Assembly: GCA_910587485.1 (NCBI GenBank)
Contig: CAJUKN010000009.1
Span: forward strand, 1 to 64,000
Length of the DNA: 64,000 bases
Origin: an uncultured Lachnospira sp.
GTDB lineage: Bacteria > Bacillota > Clostridia > Lachnospirales > Lachnospiraceae
Reading direction: 5' to 3'
The notes beneath the pieces were generated by a model. The model worked only from the letters and a program-made list of their open reading frames with translations. It had not been told where the DNA came from and ran no database searches. Shown in pieces: positions 42,468-51,929 of this stretch. Position 1 is the first letter of the stretch; each line of letters opens with the position of its first letter. Position numbers and translations under genes: made by a program.

Positions 42468-44177
42468 TTACATTGTTGGAAGCTGAAATTTACTAATCAA
42501 AGAATCCAATGCTGTTGCCTGTGCAGACAACTCCTCACTTGTTGCAGAGGCTTCCTGTGCTGTTGCAGAATTAGACTGGACTACTTCAGAAATCTGTTCA
42601 ACGCCCAACTCAGTCTGTTTCATTGCCTCAGCCTGTTCACTTGCCATCTCACTGATAGATTTAGAAGATTTTGAAATCAATTCAATGCCTTCTACAATGC
42701 AGTTAATTGAATCAATCACAATATCCACTGCCTTGCTGCCATCAGCAATTGCACTTAGTGAAGTTTCAATTAATGTTCTAGTTTCATCTGCTGATTTTGC
42801 ACTTTGCTCTGCAAGCTGACGAATTTGGTCTGCAACAACTGCAAATCCTCTTCCGGCTTCACCAGCTCTTGCTGCCTCAATAGAAGCATTTAAAGAAAGT
42901 AAGCTTGTCTGTGATGCAATATCTTCAATTTCAGAAATAATATTTCCAACTTGTTGCGATGCATTATTGATACGTGACATTGCTTCTATCATTGCCTGCA
43001 TTTCTCTATGACTGCGCTCTGCCTTATCAACATAAGTACGTGCCTGCTTGTAAGAATCATTTGCTTGATTTGCAGTAATCATAATATCATCTGAAATTGT
43101 TGTAATGGTAGCCTGCATCTCCTCAACAGCACCTGCTTGGTCTGTTGCACCTTCTGCAAGACTTTGAGCCGCATCAGCTAAATTGCCCGCACCTGCATTT
43201 ACTTGTGCAGAAGCTTCACTAACAGATTGTAAGGTATCAACCATCTGCCTTTTCAACTGCTCCATTGCAGTCAAAATATCCTCAAAATCACCTGTATACT
43301 TGGACTTATCCTCACTTAGAACGATAAAGTTTGCAGATGACATTTCATTTAAAATATTTTTGACATCATTAATAATAAATTGAAGAGTAGCTGCCATATC
43401 TATCGTAACAGCAACCATCTCAGCAAGCTCATCTTTTGTATCAACTGTTGGAAATGGCGATGTGAGGTCGCCTTTTGCAAAAGTACTTAATCGTTCTTTA
43501 ATTTTATTCAAAGGCACATCAATACTATTTGCGATACCTTTGCCAAGAGAAAGAGCAATGAAAATAGCAATAGCAATAATAATAACAATAATTGCTGTAA
43601 GACCAATAATAATTATTGTGAGCAAGCTTGATACACTTTGTCCCTTTTCAACTTTGATATCCATCATCCTTGTCAATTCAGTATAAATTTCATTATACAT
43701 AGGAGCAAGTTGATTTAGTGCTTTGTCCTGCGCTCGTTTGCATCGCTCAATATCCGTCGTAGCACCTTCATTGATAATTTCTGCCTCTAATTTCCAATAA
43801 ACTGAAAGCTTATCTTGTAAATCTTTATAAATTTCTTTGTTCTCTGATGTAATCATGCTAGATTCAAGACTATTAAATTCACGCACAAAATCATTTTTAT
43901 AGTTTTCGTGACTTGAAACTAACTCATTGATAGCAGACTGATCATCATAGCCAATAATACCACGCAATGCAGACCGACAGTCAGCAAATTGTGCCATTGA
44001 TCTTCCAATATCGCCCTGTGCAAAGCCATAATCAACGATAGTAGAAGCATAAATTCGTGACATAATAATCATCGTAATTAATATAACGGCTGAAACAGCT
44101 GTTAATATACATGCAACCATAACAAACGCTCTGATAAGCCTGTCTCTGATTTGTAGATTATTTAGTTTTTTTAACAC
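42468..44177 (-). CDS. Methyl-accepting chemotaxis protein
   Basis: 569 residues starting with GTG behind AAGGAGAAC. TM1 (~15-40), a four-helix-bundle ligand domain (~45-185), TM2 (~188-212), HAMP (~213-265) and a long signalling coiled coil. The hairpin tip IEDIASQTSLLSLNASIEAARAGEAGRGFAVVAD is strictly conserved and contacts CheA/CheW. It senses an unknown periplasmic cue. No other chemotaxis gene is in the window, so it is an orphan transducer. Confidence 0.94.
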   Translation of the reverse strand: MLKKLNNLQIRDRLIRAFVMVACILTAVSAVILITMIIMSRIYASTIVDYGFAQGDIGRSMAQFADCRSALRGIIGYDDQSAINELVSSHENYKNDFVREFNSLESSMITSENKEIYKDLQDKLSVYWKLEAEIINEGATTDIERCKRAQDKALNQLAPMYNEIYTELTRMMDIKVEKGQSVSSLLTIIIIGLTAIIVIIIAIAIFIALSLGKGIANSIDVPLNKIKERLSTFAKGDLTSPFPTVDTKDELAEMVAVTIDMAATLQFIINDVKNILNEMSSANFIVLSEDKSKYTGDFEDILTAMEQLKRQMVDTLQSVSEASAQVNAGAGNLADAAQSLAEGATDQAGAVEEMQATITTISDDIMITANQANDSYKQARTYVDKAERSHREMQAMIEAMSRINNASQQVGNIISEIEDIASQTSLLSLNASIEAARAGEAGRGFAVVADQIRQLAEQSAKSADETRTLIETSLSAIADGSKAVDIVIDSINCIVEGIELISKSSKSISEMASEQAEAMKQTELGVEQISEVVQSNSATAQEASATSEELSAQATALDSLISKFQLPTM

Positions 44178-44519
44178 TATACTTGTTCTCCTTGCTTTTT
44201 GATATTGTTGAATATATTTACCTATTTGTTCTGGGCATAAAAATTATATGAAATAGTTTCAGTACATTCATGGAACCGAACAAAAATCTAATTAAAAACT
44301 TACTTTAATGAATAAAATTTGTTCATGTGATAAAATTCTTGTCTATTTTGTATACGCCTTCACAAATACCATAAAGTTAATATATAGTGCCAAAATAATT
44401 TTAATCGTACAATAATTGTGCTTAGAATAAATAAAATAATATAACCATAAAAATTATATAACTTTTTGTAAAATTTGTCTACATGTTTACTTAATTTTAT
44501 ATAAATAATAAACCAACTA
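44178..44519. other. AT-rich intergenic region upstream of the chemoreceptor
   Basis: 340 bp between the MCP start and the CRISPR terminator. I see the MCP ribosome binding site at 44185-44192 but no convincing promoter, hairpin or ORF. Confidence 0.4.
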
Positions 44520-44563
44520 AAAAATTCCCCTTTTAAAACAAAAAATTATTTAAAAGGGGATTG
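44520..44563 (-). terminator. Intrinsic terminator of the CRISPR array
   Basis: On the minus strand ATCCCCTTTTAAAT pairs with TTTTAAAAGGGGAAT, followed by TTTTTT. It lies ~50 nt beyond the last, degenerate repeat and fits the end of the pre-crRNA. Confidence 0.75.
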
Positions 44564-44615
44564 TTAAAAATATTTATTATTAATAAAATTGATATTACAA
44601 ATTTAATCTTATTCT

Positions 44616-45312
44616 ATTTTACTATTATACAAATTCACACTACTCTCAAACCATTACTATGCGCTTTATTCATATTCTTCTGTTTTACTACCATACAAAT
44701 TTACACTACTCTCAAACCATGATGACGGAAGAAAAGATAGAAATGCTGTTTTACTACCATACAAATTTACACTACTCTCAAACCAACTTTAGTATTTAAT
44801 TGTTCAATCGAATGTTTTACTACCATACAAATTTACACTACTCTCAAACTGATTTGAAACATTACCCGTCATTTTTACGGTTTTACTACCATACAAATTT
44901 ACACTACTCTCAAACTATGAAGTATCATACAATAATAAAATGGTTGTTTTACTACCATACAAATTTACACTACTCTCAAACCTTTAAAGATGTAATTTCT
45001 TCTACTGTAAAGTTTTACTACCATACAAATTTACACTACTCTCAAACGCCATGTATTTTGTGTGCTTGTTTGTTCAAGTTTTACTACCATACAAATTTAC
45101 ACTACTCTCAAACGATAGAAAAAGAAAATCCGCACGAAGATAAGTTTTACTACCATACAAATTTACACTACTCTCAAACCCTGATGAATCTTTAAAGAGG
45201 TCATCTTTGGTTTTACTACCATACAAATTTACACTACTCTCAAACTACTATTAACATTAATGTTATTATCGCCACAGTTTTACTACCATACAAATTTACA
45301 CTACTCTCAAAC
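44616..45312 (-). CRISPR. Type II-A CRISPR array, 11 repeats and 10 spacers
   Basis: 36-bp repeats start at 44616, 44682, 44748, 44814, 44880, 44946, 45012, 45078, 45144, 45210 and 45277. On the plus strand each begins GTTTTACTACCAT and ends ACACTACTCTCAAAC. Nine spacers are 30 bp and the one next to the leader is 31 bp. Transcription is on the minus strand: the crRNA repeat then begins GTTTGAGAGTAGTG, as in type II-A, and the degenerate terminal repeat (four changes, at 44616) is at the far end from the cas genes. Ten repeats are identical. Spacer targets cannot be identified without a search. Confidence 0.97.
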
Positions 45313-45379
45313 CTCAAATAATAACAAGGTGAGTATATGCCCACTACAACATTGTAAACTTATATAGTTTTATTCATTA
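45313..45379 (-). promoter_or_regulatory. CRISPR leader with ATTTGAG anchor
   Basis: The 7 bp abutting the first repeat read ATTTGAG on the transcribed strand (45313-45319), the leader-anchoring sequence known to direct spacer integration in type II-A systems. A possible promoter (TTTACA at 45353-45358, TATACT at 45332-45337) has only 15 bp spacing, so it is weak evidence. The leader is short because csn2 ends at 45380. Confidence 0.75.
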
Positions 45380-46063
45380 TTACATATCTAACTCAATTTC
45401 GCAACAATTTTTATCAATAATAATAACAGAATTAAATTTTTTAATATCACTAGGCTGTTGACTTTCCATCAATAAAATAATTATTTTTTGATATTGAGCA
45501 AATTCATATAACTTTTCAATTTCATATTCATCTAAATATGACAATAAATGCACAAATACAAAACACTTTATTCCTATCAAGTCATGTGATACTTTTATAT
45601 AATCAATAATTTTTTCAATAAGCGATTCTTCATGCTCTGCAAATTTTATATCCATAAACTTCAATAAATTTTGAATATCTGATTTATCTGTATATGCTAA
45701 TTCCCAATCTAATTGCTGAAAAATATGTATACTATAATTTTCTATCATTGCATAAATCTCATTATTTTCTAACAATAACTCTGTTGATTGAATTTCTTTT
45801 TTTAACAATTCATATAATTTGCTTAACAATTTACGTTCATTTAATGAAAGTTCAAAAGGATTTATAATACACTTTAAATTGTCTTGTATTTTTATAGGAA
45901 CATTCTCTTCTGATAAAACAAATCCACATTCTTCACCAGTCTGTCCTATCATAAGTTCTTGAATCAATTGCCTAAAAACTTCTGGACTTTCTATTATAAA
46001 AAGAATCCTATCATTTTCTTTAAAATCAAGCTTAAATTGATAATCCTTATGTAATAATCTCAT
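45380..46063 (-). CDS. csn2: CRISPR adaptation protein Csn2
   Basis: 227 residues, the subtype II-A marker. Family features include the N-terminal KDYQFKLDFKENDRILFI, then ESPEVFRQLIQEL, and the central IINPFELSLNERKLLSKLYE. Csn2 forms a tetrameric ring that slides on DNA ends and works with Cas1, Cas2 and Cas9 in spacer acquisition. It overlaps cas2 by 4 nt and is the last gene before the array. The length is within the short Csn2 group. Confidence 0.92.
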   Translation of the reverse strand: MRLLHKDYQFKLDFKENDRILFIIESPEVFRQLIQELMIGQTGEECGFVLSEENVPIKIQDNLKCIINPFELSLNERKLLSKLYELLKKEIQSTELLLENNEIYAMIENYSIHIFQQLDWELAYTDKSDIQNLLKFMDIKFAEHEESLIEKIIDYIKVSHDLIGIKCFVFVHLLSYLDEYEIEKLYEFAQYQKIIILLMESQQPSDIKKFNSVIIIDKNCCEIELDM

Positions 46064-46380
46064 AAAATTACTAACCTTTCATCTGTATCTAAAGTATTTG
46101 ATTTTAATTCCCCTGTTATCATTTCCATTTTTGAAAACTGTTTTTCTGTTAAAGTTAATATTTGTACTAAGCCTTCTGGTGGCTTATTTTTACGTATCCC
46201 CTGTGAAATTGCTTCTGAAACAGTTGCATTAAGTGCCAATTTACAATATACCGACTCTTGTAACATCAGAAAGCCATTTTTAACTAAATATTTACGAAAT
46301 TGTGTATAATTTCTTCGATTTGCCGATGTCAATGTCGGCAAATCGAAAAATACTATTACTCTCATATATCTATAACTCAT
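46060..46380 (-). CDS. cas2: CRISPR endonuclease Cas2
   Basis: 106 residues of ferredoxin-like fold. MRVIVFFDLPTLTSANRRNY contains the catalytic Asp and the Arg/Tyr typical of type II Cas2, followed by FRKYLVKNGFLMLQESVYCK. It forms the Cas1-Cas2 integrase with the gene upstream (11-nt overlap) and inserts new spacers next to the leader. Confidence 0.95.
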   Translation of the reverse strand: MSYRYMRVIVFFDLPTLTSANRRNYTQFRKYLVKNGFLMLQESVYCKLALNATVSEAISQGIRKNKPPEGLVQILTLTEKQFSKMEMITGELKSNTLDTDERLVIL

Positions 46381-47242
46381 CTCTATAAAATTTTATAATT
46401 GAAATATCTTGCTCATTAATTGCTTCAAAAATGCTCCTGCAATAAATTTTAATAGCATTATTCAAATAATTTTTCTTTCCATCTATTATAACTTCTTGAT
46501 TTAATATATTTATCAATTTCATTTTTTCATCATGTTCAAATTTTTCTGGTTTCATAAAATAAATAAATTTATCTATCAAAATTCTAAAAGGCTCCATTAA
46601 ATCAGAACCTAAATTAAATGGATTAAACATATTATCATGAAATAAGGCTAATTGTGTAATATACCCATTGGCTACTATTTCTCTGTTACAAGCAGAAAGT
46701 AAAAGAGAATATCCATAATTTAATGCCGAATTAATTGGTAAATCGGCTGTTCTTGTAAACTTGTTTCCAAATAAAGCATTAAAATAGACTTTAGCTGCAT
46801 GTCCTTCTCGATTAGTTTTATCGCCAAACTCAATCTGTTGAATATACTCCTCTAAAAGCATATATTCTTCTTTTTTTAATTGGTGTAAAAAATTTCTTTG
46901 ATTTCTTATTTTCTCTGTTACAATTTCTGTCCAGATTGTCGTTTTTATCTCTTTTGACCATTCTACTTGCTTCTTTACTTTTGTGCTTGTATCATGACTT
47001 CCATAATATGATATTAATTCAGAAGATGGGTTTCTTTTTTCATCACAAAAAATAACTTTAATCTTTCTTTTTGTTAATTCACTTAATAAAGCGGCTGTTA
47101 ATGATACTGCTGTGGATTCAATCAATAAAATTGAAATTTCACTCAAATGAATCTTCGTTATTTCTTCCTGTCTTACTACCATATAATCTAGCTTATAATC
47201 CAATTTTGCACTGTTGGAAATCACTACTATTCGCCAACTCAT
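46370..47242 (-). CDS. cas1: CRISPR integrase Cas1 (type II)
   Basis: 290 residues. The metal-binding residues are visible: Glu in NREGHAAKVYFNALFG, His in ALFHDNMFNPFNLGSDLMEP and the following acidic residue. The N-terminal β domain starts MSWRIVVISNSAKLDYKLDY. It catalyses spacer integration with Cas2. The start overlaps the cas9 stop by 4 nt, so the four cas genes form one operon. Confidence 0.95.
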   Translation of the reverse strand: MSWRIVVISNSAKLDYKLDYMVVRQEEITKIHLSEISILLIESTAVSLTAALLSELTKRKIKVIFCDEKRNPSSELISYYGSHDTSTKVKKQVEWSKEIKTTIWTEIVTEKIRNQRNFLHQLKKEEYMLLEEYIQQIEFGDKTNREGHAAKVYFNALFGNKFTRTADLPINSALNYGYSLLLSACNREIVANGYITQLALFHDNMFNPFNLGSDLMEPFRILIDKFIYFMKPEKFEHDEKMKLINILNQEVIIDGKKNYLNNAIKIYCRSIFEAINEQDISIIKFYRDEL

Positions 47243-50200
47243 ACTGTTAATAAGTCAATGACTTGTTCATATAAACCTGTAGGAGATTGTGCTATCAATT
47301 TTGCACTTTCACAATTATTAATAATTTTAGATTTTTTCACTGAACCAACATTTGAACCTTCTCCTATTAATGTTAAATTTGCTGTAACTGGTTTGCACTG
47401 AAATAAATGCAAAATTTCTCCTAAAATTACACATTGTTCTTCTAAAGAAATATTTTTAAATTTTTCTGTTTTATCTTTCAATTTTTTCTTTGGATTTGCG
47501 GGTCTGCATGAATATATTTTATTGGATAATTTTTCTATAAATATATTATAAAGTTTTATATTTTCTTCCTTTGTTATTTTCATATATGAATCTATTTGTA
47601 ATAATTCTTTTTTATCTTTTCTATTTGAATTTTTATCAATATATTTTGTTATTCTTTTTAAATAAACTATATCATCATTATTTAAACAAAACTGTACAGC
47701 TCCTTGCAATACTAAGTTTTTTCCTGAATATCCTTTTAAATGCATTGGAAAACCATCAATAACTAATTTCGCATTTTTCTTAATACATGGAATTATAATT
47801 CTTGGCTCTTTTAATCCATAAAATTCTTTGCAATAATCTAATAATAATTCTTGATTTTCATTAAATTCTTTTACACGATATAAAGGGACTGCTTCAATCG
47901 TTCTAATAAATTTTCCTTTTTTGTCTTTTGATTCTACTAACATAAAATGTGAAGGAGTAATTGAACTATATCCTCCATATTTTTGTGTGTCCATTCCTTT
48001 TTTTATTGGAACTAAACTAGCCGATTTTCCTGCCTTTACTATATTTTCATCAAATAATCCGCCTTTATTACAATAAGCATATCTTGTAAATAAAATATCA
48101 TTTTTATTTAACATATTGTTTACTGTAAGGATACTACCTTCATTTCCTCTTTTCCATACAACTTGCTCTTTATATTCTAAATCAAAAGCAAACATTTTTT
48201 CCGTTTTCAAACTATATTTTACATTTGGATTCTTTTTCAGCCAATGTAATGGGTTACTTGTAAATTTAGTATGATACACATTTCCAACAACAATATTAAG
48301 ATATGCATCTTTTGCATGATGGTAGTCATTCAAATCTCGCACTTTTACATTATTCGTCTTTTCTTTTCTAAAATCAGACACGGCATTTGCTTTTACATAT
48401 ACAATTTCAGATTCGTCATATATTCTTTTTAACAATGTTGCTACTACTTTAGACGATTGCCTTGTTTCTACTAATTGTCTATTAATAAATCCAGCTAATT
48501 CTTCATTTGTTAAAGGTGTTTTTCTTGTTAAACGTTCATATTTTTTATCTGAAATTAACCCTCTATCTTTTAAATATTTCCATTTAGAACACATTTTTTG
48601 CTGTATTTCTGATGTAATCATTCCATCACTCTTTTTTGCATTAATTCTTCTATCCACCAATACTAAATTATCTAAACTATCGTCTTTTGTTTTCGATTGA
48701 GGATAAATATGGTCCCTATCCCATATAGTAGCATCATCAAGTCTTGATAAATCAATCTTTTGTCCAGAATACATACACATTCCCATTTGAGTGTAATATA
48801 AAAATAATTTTATACTTTGAAATTCCGACTCTGTTTTATTTGAAAGTTCTGTACACCAATCTGTTTTACACTCTTTATCAATAACTTTATAAAGTTCTAA
48901 TAACTTATCTTTTCTTGATGTTGTTCTCTTTTTTTCTTCTTCACTTCTTGCCATTTCTATAAAAATTTTTTTTGGAGCTTTACCCATAATTTTTTTAATT
49001 TCTTCTACAATTTGAATCGTTTGCCAAACCGCACGCTTAACAGATGGAGAAGCCACTACATCTTGAACGACATTATTATAATTAATTTCACCATCTATAT
49101 GATATCCTTCATTTGATTTTTCAATCTTTTCTAAAAAAGTATACTTTTGGCTAAGCAACTGCATAAGATTATTTTGTGTGTTTCGTAATCCTTGAATAAT
49201 GGTTATACATTCTCCTGTTTCACAATCCATTCCTTCTAATTCTGTAAGAAAACATTTTGATAATCTTCCCCACCCTTGAAATTTTAAACGAGATAATTGT
49301 TTTATCTGTTCTTCACTTAAATTTTTTTCATAATTTTGTCTGATAACACGTCTTAACATTTTTGAATCATCACCATATAATGTAATCCATAAAATGATGT
49401 CTTCTGCCATCTGTTGAACAGCATACTTATCAATATCTTCTTTAAATATCTTTTCTAAATCCACATAAGATGATAGAGAGGTCTTAAAATTTCCATCAAA
49501 ACCACTTAAATCTTCCTTAGATAAATCATATCCATGTGAATTTAAATGCTCTAATAACCTTTTTCCAGTAACTTGTTTATCTTTTTTGAACACTTCATTA
49601 TAAATATTTTGTTTTAATTCAACAGATATTTTTTCATCACGAATTTTAACATTATTTAATTCATTTAAAACCATATATTCTGAATATAGTAAGGAATATT
49701 TAGGCAGGACTGTTTCATTTTGCAAATAAGTGCATTGATTTGTCATTCTTTGTATAAATTCTGCTGCCGATTTATCAACGTCAACTTTTTGTTTAAAATT
49801 CCATGGTCTGATAGAGCCACTTTTTTCGCCTTCTTTCCTAATCATCCAACTATTTTCACCTTTTGCTGTATTTAATGGTCCAACATAATAAGGAATCCTA
49901 AACTCAAATAAAGAAACAATTTTTTCTGATACTGTTTTTCCACTTTCTTCATCTTTTTCCTTTAAAAAAGGTAAATATTGCTCAGCATTTTGCAAAATAC
50001 GCTGTAATTCCATTTTGTTTACTTGATAAGGAATTACTCCATTATCACTATTTACTTGTAATGGCAAAAAGCTTCTGTTCTCAATTTCTTTTAAAATTTG
50101 TTTTATTTCCTCCTGTTCCTGAGGCATATTATCAAGTAACTTTTTTAAATCTTTATAAAAATCTTCTTGTGTACAACGAGATACTGAAAATTTTTTTCCA

Positions 50201-51357
50201 TTTTTCTTATATTTTCCTATATAAGCACAATAATTACATTTTTTATTTTTTTTATCTTTTTTGTCCTTTTTATCTTTTTCATCTTTTTCGTCTTTCTTCT
50301 CCAACCCAATCTTAAAAAATTCATCATATTGATTTGGACAATATTTTTTTACTAAATCTTTAAGCAATCGCAAATCTTTTTTATGTTTTTCATAACTATT
50401 AACTTTTGCAATACTTAGAAAAGATTGTCCATTATACTCTCCACCCTCTAAAATATCTGCAAGAATTACCCAATTATATAATCCATGAAATATATCAACA
50501 ATTCCTGCTCTTTCTTGAATCTCATCTTCTAATAAAGGTCTGATTTCTTCATAACTGCTTTTTGAAAAACTAATCCTATTATGTTCTATTTCTTCTAATT
50601 GCTTATCATCAAAAATAATACTTAAAGCAGCCTGTGAACCTGTAATTAATTTAAATATCTCATTTATTTGTTTATCTTCTTTTTTTATATGGCAAATTCT
50701 TTTTAATTCTGAACATTTGCTTGTTGATGTCTTATTTTTATCTTTGATTATTTTTTCAAATTCACTTTCAGAATCACATTCAAACTCTAAATTAAGTTCA
50801 TCGAATAGGCATTCTTTAAAAGTTAAAAAAGTGGTTTGAAAAGAAGTTGCAGAAGCAATATCTCCATTAAATAAAAAATGTCCTCGATGTTTTAAAATAT
50901 GATGCAATGCTAGATATACTAATCTTATATCATATTCTTTTTCATTTTTTAATAACGCTTTGCGCAAATGATAAATTGTTTTAAACTCTTTATTATAATC
51001 AACATCTGTAAAATCATTATCATTAAACAATGAGTATATCTGATTCTCTGTTTTATCTTCTGCCCAAAAAGCACTATCTTTTAAACGCTGAAAAAACATA
51101 GGGTCTTTTTTATTCATTTCCTCTAAAAATAATTCCTGTAACAATAAAAGTCGTTGTTTTCTTCTTTGTAATCTTCTGCGATTTGTTCGATGCATTCTTC
51201 TTTCTGCTGCTGTATTAGCTGCATCAAATAATCGTACTCCCCATAAAGATTTTCCTTTTCGCCTTAAAATATGATATTGCATATCTGTTACTGCCCAGCC
51301 TACAGAGTCTGTTCCAATATCTAAACCTAAAAAATAGTCCTTTACTTCATTATTCAT
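47239..51357 (-). CDS. cas9: CRISPR effector nuclease Cas9 (type II-A)
   Basis: 1,372 residues, close to the classic II-A size. RuvC-I has LGLDIGTDSVGWAV (Asp13), followed by the Arg-rich bridge helix (RRLQRRKQRLL). RuvC-II has FIEMARSEEEK (Glu near 803). HNH has DRDHIYPQSKTKDD with its His near 883. RuvC-III has YHHAKDAYLN near 1013. All nuclease residues are intact. The recognition lobe contains an odd Lys/Asp low-complexity tract (about residues 352-372, KDEKDKKDKKDKKNKK). The PAM-interacting C-terminus reads LKKRITKYIDKNSN near the end. The ATG follows AGGAGG, and the tracrRNA gene is divergent, 65 bp upstream. The PAM cannot be read from sequence alone. Confidence 0.98.
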   Translation of the reverse strand: MNNEVKDYFLGLDIGTDSVGWAVTDMQYHILRRKGKSLWGVRLFDAANTAAERRMHRTNRRRLQRRKQRLLLLQELFLEEMNKKDPMFFQRLKDSAFWAEDKTENQIYSLFNDNDFTDVDYNKEFKTIYHLRKALLKNEKEYDIRLVYLALHHILKHRGHFLFNGDIASATSFQTTFLTFKECLFDELNLEFECDSESEFEKIIKDKNKTSTSKCSELKRICHIKKEDKQINEIFKLITGSQAALSIIFDDKQLEEIEHNRISFSKSSYEEIRPLLEDEIQERAGIVDIFHGLYNWVILADILEGGEYNGQSFLSIAKVNSYEKHKKDLRLLKDLVKKYCPNQYDEFFKIGLEKKDEKDEKDKKDKKDKKNKKCNYCAYIGKYKKNGKKFSVSRCTQEDFYKDLKKLLDNMPQEQEEIKQILKEIENRSFLPLQVNSDNGVIPYQVNKMELQRILQNAEQYLPFLKEKDEESGKTVSEKIVSLFEFRIPYYVGPLNTAKGENSWMIRKEGEKSGSIRPWNFKQKVDVDKSAAEFIQRMTNQCTYLQNETVLPKYSLLYSEYMVLNELNNVKIRDEKISVELKQNIYNEVFKKDKQVTGKRLLEHLNSHGYDLSKEDLSGFDGNFKTSLSSYVDLEKIFKEDIDKYAVQQMAEDIILWITLYGDDSKMLRRVIRQNYEKNLSEEQIKQLSRLKFQGWGRLSKCFLTELEGMDCETGECITIIQGLRNTQNNLMQLLSQKYTFLEKIEKSNEGYHIDGEINYNNVVQDVVASPSVKRAVWQTIQIVEEIKKIMGKAPKKIFIEMARSEEEKKRTTSRKDKLLELYKVIDKECKTDWCTELSNKTESEFQSIKLFLYYTQMGMCMYSGQKIDLSRLDDATIWDRDHIYPQSKTKDDSLDNLVLVDRRINAKKSDGMITSEIQQKMCSKWKYLKDRGLISDKKYERLTRKTPLTNEELAGFINRQLVETRQSSKVVATLLKRIYDESEIVYVKANAVSDFRKEKTNNVKVRDLNDYHHAKDAYLNIVVGNVYHTKFTSNPLHWLKKNPNVKYSLKTEKMFAFDLEYKEQVVWKRGNEGSILTVNNMLNKNDILFTRYAYCNKGGLFDENIVKAGKSASLVPIKKGMDTQKYGGYSSITPSHFMLVESKDKKGKFIRTIEAVPLYRVKEFNENQELLLDYCKEFYGLKEPRIIIPCIKKNAKLVIDGFPMHLKGYSGKNLVLQGAVQFCLNNDDIVYLKRITKYIDKNSNRKDKKELLQIDSYMKITKEENIKLYNIFIEKLSNKIYSCRPANPKKKLKDKTEKFKNISLEEQCVILGEILHLFQCKPVTANLTLIGEGSNVGSVKKSKIINNCESAKLIAQSPTGLYEQVIDLLTV

Positions 51358-51386
51358 CCTTTGCTCCTCCTAATATTATTTTTAAC

Positions 51387-51415
51387 TTGACAATTTCTTT
51401 ATATATTGTTATAGT
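51387..51415 (+). promoter_or_regulatory. tracrRNA promoter
   Basis: TTGACA (51387-51392) and TATAGT (51410-51415) with exactly 17 bp between them, facing away from cas9. The start should be near 51422, a few bases before the anti-repeat. It lies within the cas9 leader, so the two promoters overlap back to back. Confidence 0.85.
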
Positions 51416-51421
51416 AAAGAC

Positions 51422-51533
51422 AACTCGAATGATTTACTACCATACGAGTATACACTACAAGTTCAAATAAAAATTTATTCAAATCCTTTTGCTGCATTGT
51501 GCAGAATCTTAAGACTTGGCAACAAGTCTTTTT
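51422..51533 (+). ncRNA. tracrRNA
   Basis: TTTACTACCATAC (51433-51445) and TACACTAC (51451-51458) are exact complements of the crRNA repeat. They are followed by the AAG bulge and TTCAAAT, which reproduces the II-A lower stem-bulge-upper stem duplex. Downstream comes a nexus-like region, then a CTGCA-TTG-TGCAG hairpin and the terminator AAGACTTG-GCAA-CAAGTCTTTTT (51511-51533). The RNA is about 110 nt long and complements the array at 44616. Confidence 0.92.
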
Positions 51534-51539
51534 ATTATT

Positions 51540-51810
51540 TTAACTTGTTATTTATTCTTAATCAATTATAACATCTTTTTATATACAAATACAGAACTAA
51601 ATTTACTTTTTTCTCTTTATATAATTATTTAAGTTTTAAAATTCTTCCTTAATCAAGATAACTTTTATAAAAAAATCTTCTAGTCAACTGCGAGACTTGC
51701 CTAATAATATCAAACAATTATACTGTTATAAAATTTTTATATCATTATTTAAAACTTATATATCTTTTTAACAGCAATTATTTTAATGATTTTATATAAC
51801 ACATAAATAC
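51540..51810. other. AT-rich intergenic region beyond tracrRNA
   Basis: About 270 bp with very low GC. I see no ORF, repeat or hairpin of note. Confidence 0.4.
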
Positions 51811-51909
51811 AAAAAGACTATCACAAAATAAATCTTCTAAGAAAAATACGAGTATTTTTAAATAACTCTACATCATATTTTATAGAAATTTTCATTTTAT
51901 AATAGTCTA
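51811..51909 (-). terminator. Long-hairpin element after the C45 hydrolase gene
   Basis: AAAAAGACTATCACAAAAT and ATTTTATAATAGTC pair at the ends of a ~99-bp AT-rich element. It ends 20 nt from the stop codon of the minus-strand hydrolase gene and so lies at its 3' side, like the other members of this family. Confidence 0.65.
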
Positions 51910-51929
51910 CGTAAAATCAAACCAATATT

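Noticed and set aside
44800..45195. A 131-codon open frame with the repeated unit FYYHTNLHYSQT
   Set aside because: It is the CRISPR array read as protein; repeat plus spacer is 66 bp, a multiple of three, so the frame stays open.
51422..51470. A second, one-repeat CRISPR array near cas9
   Set aside because: The repeat-like sequence is imperfect, single, has a promoter and is followed by tracrRNA hairpins; it is the anti-repeat.
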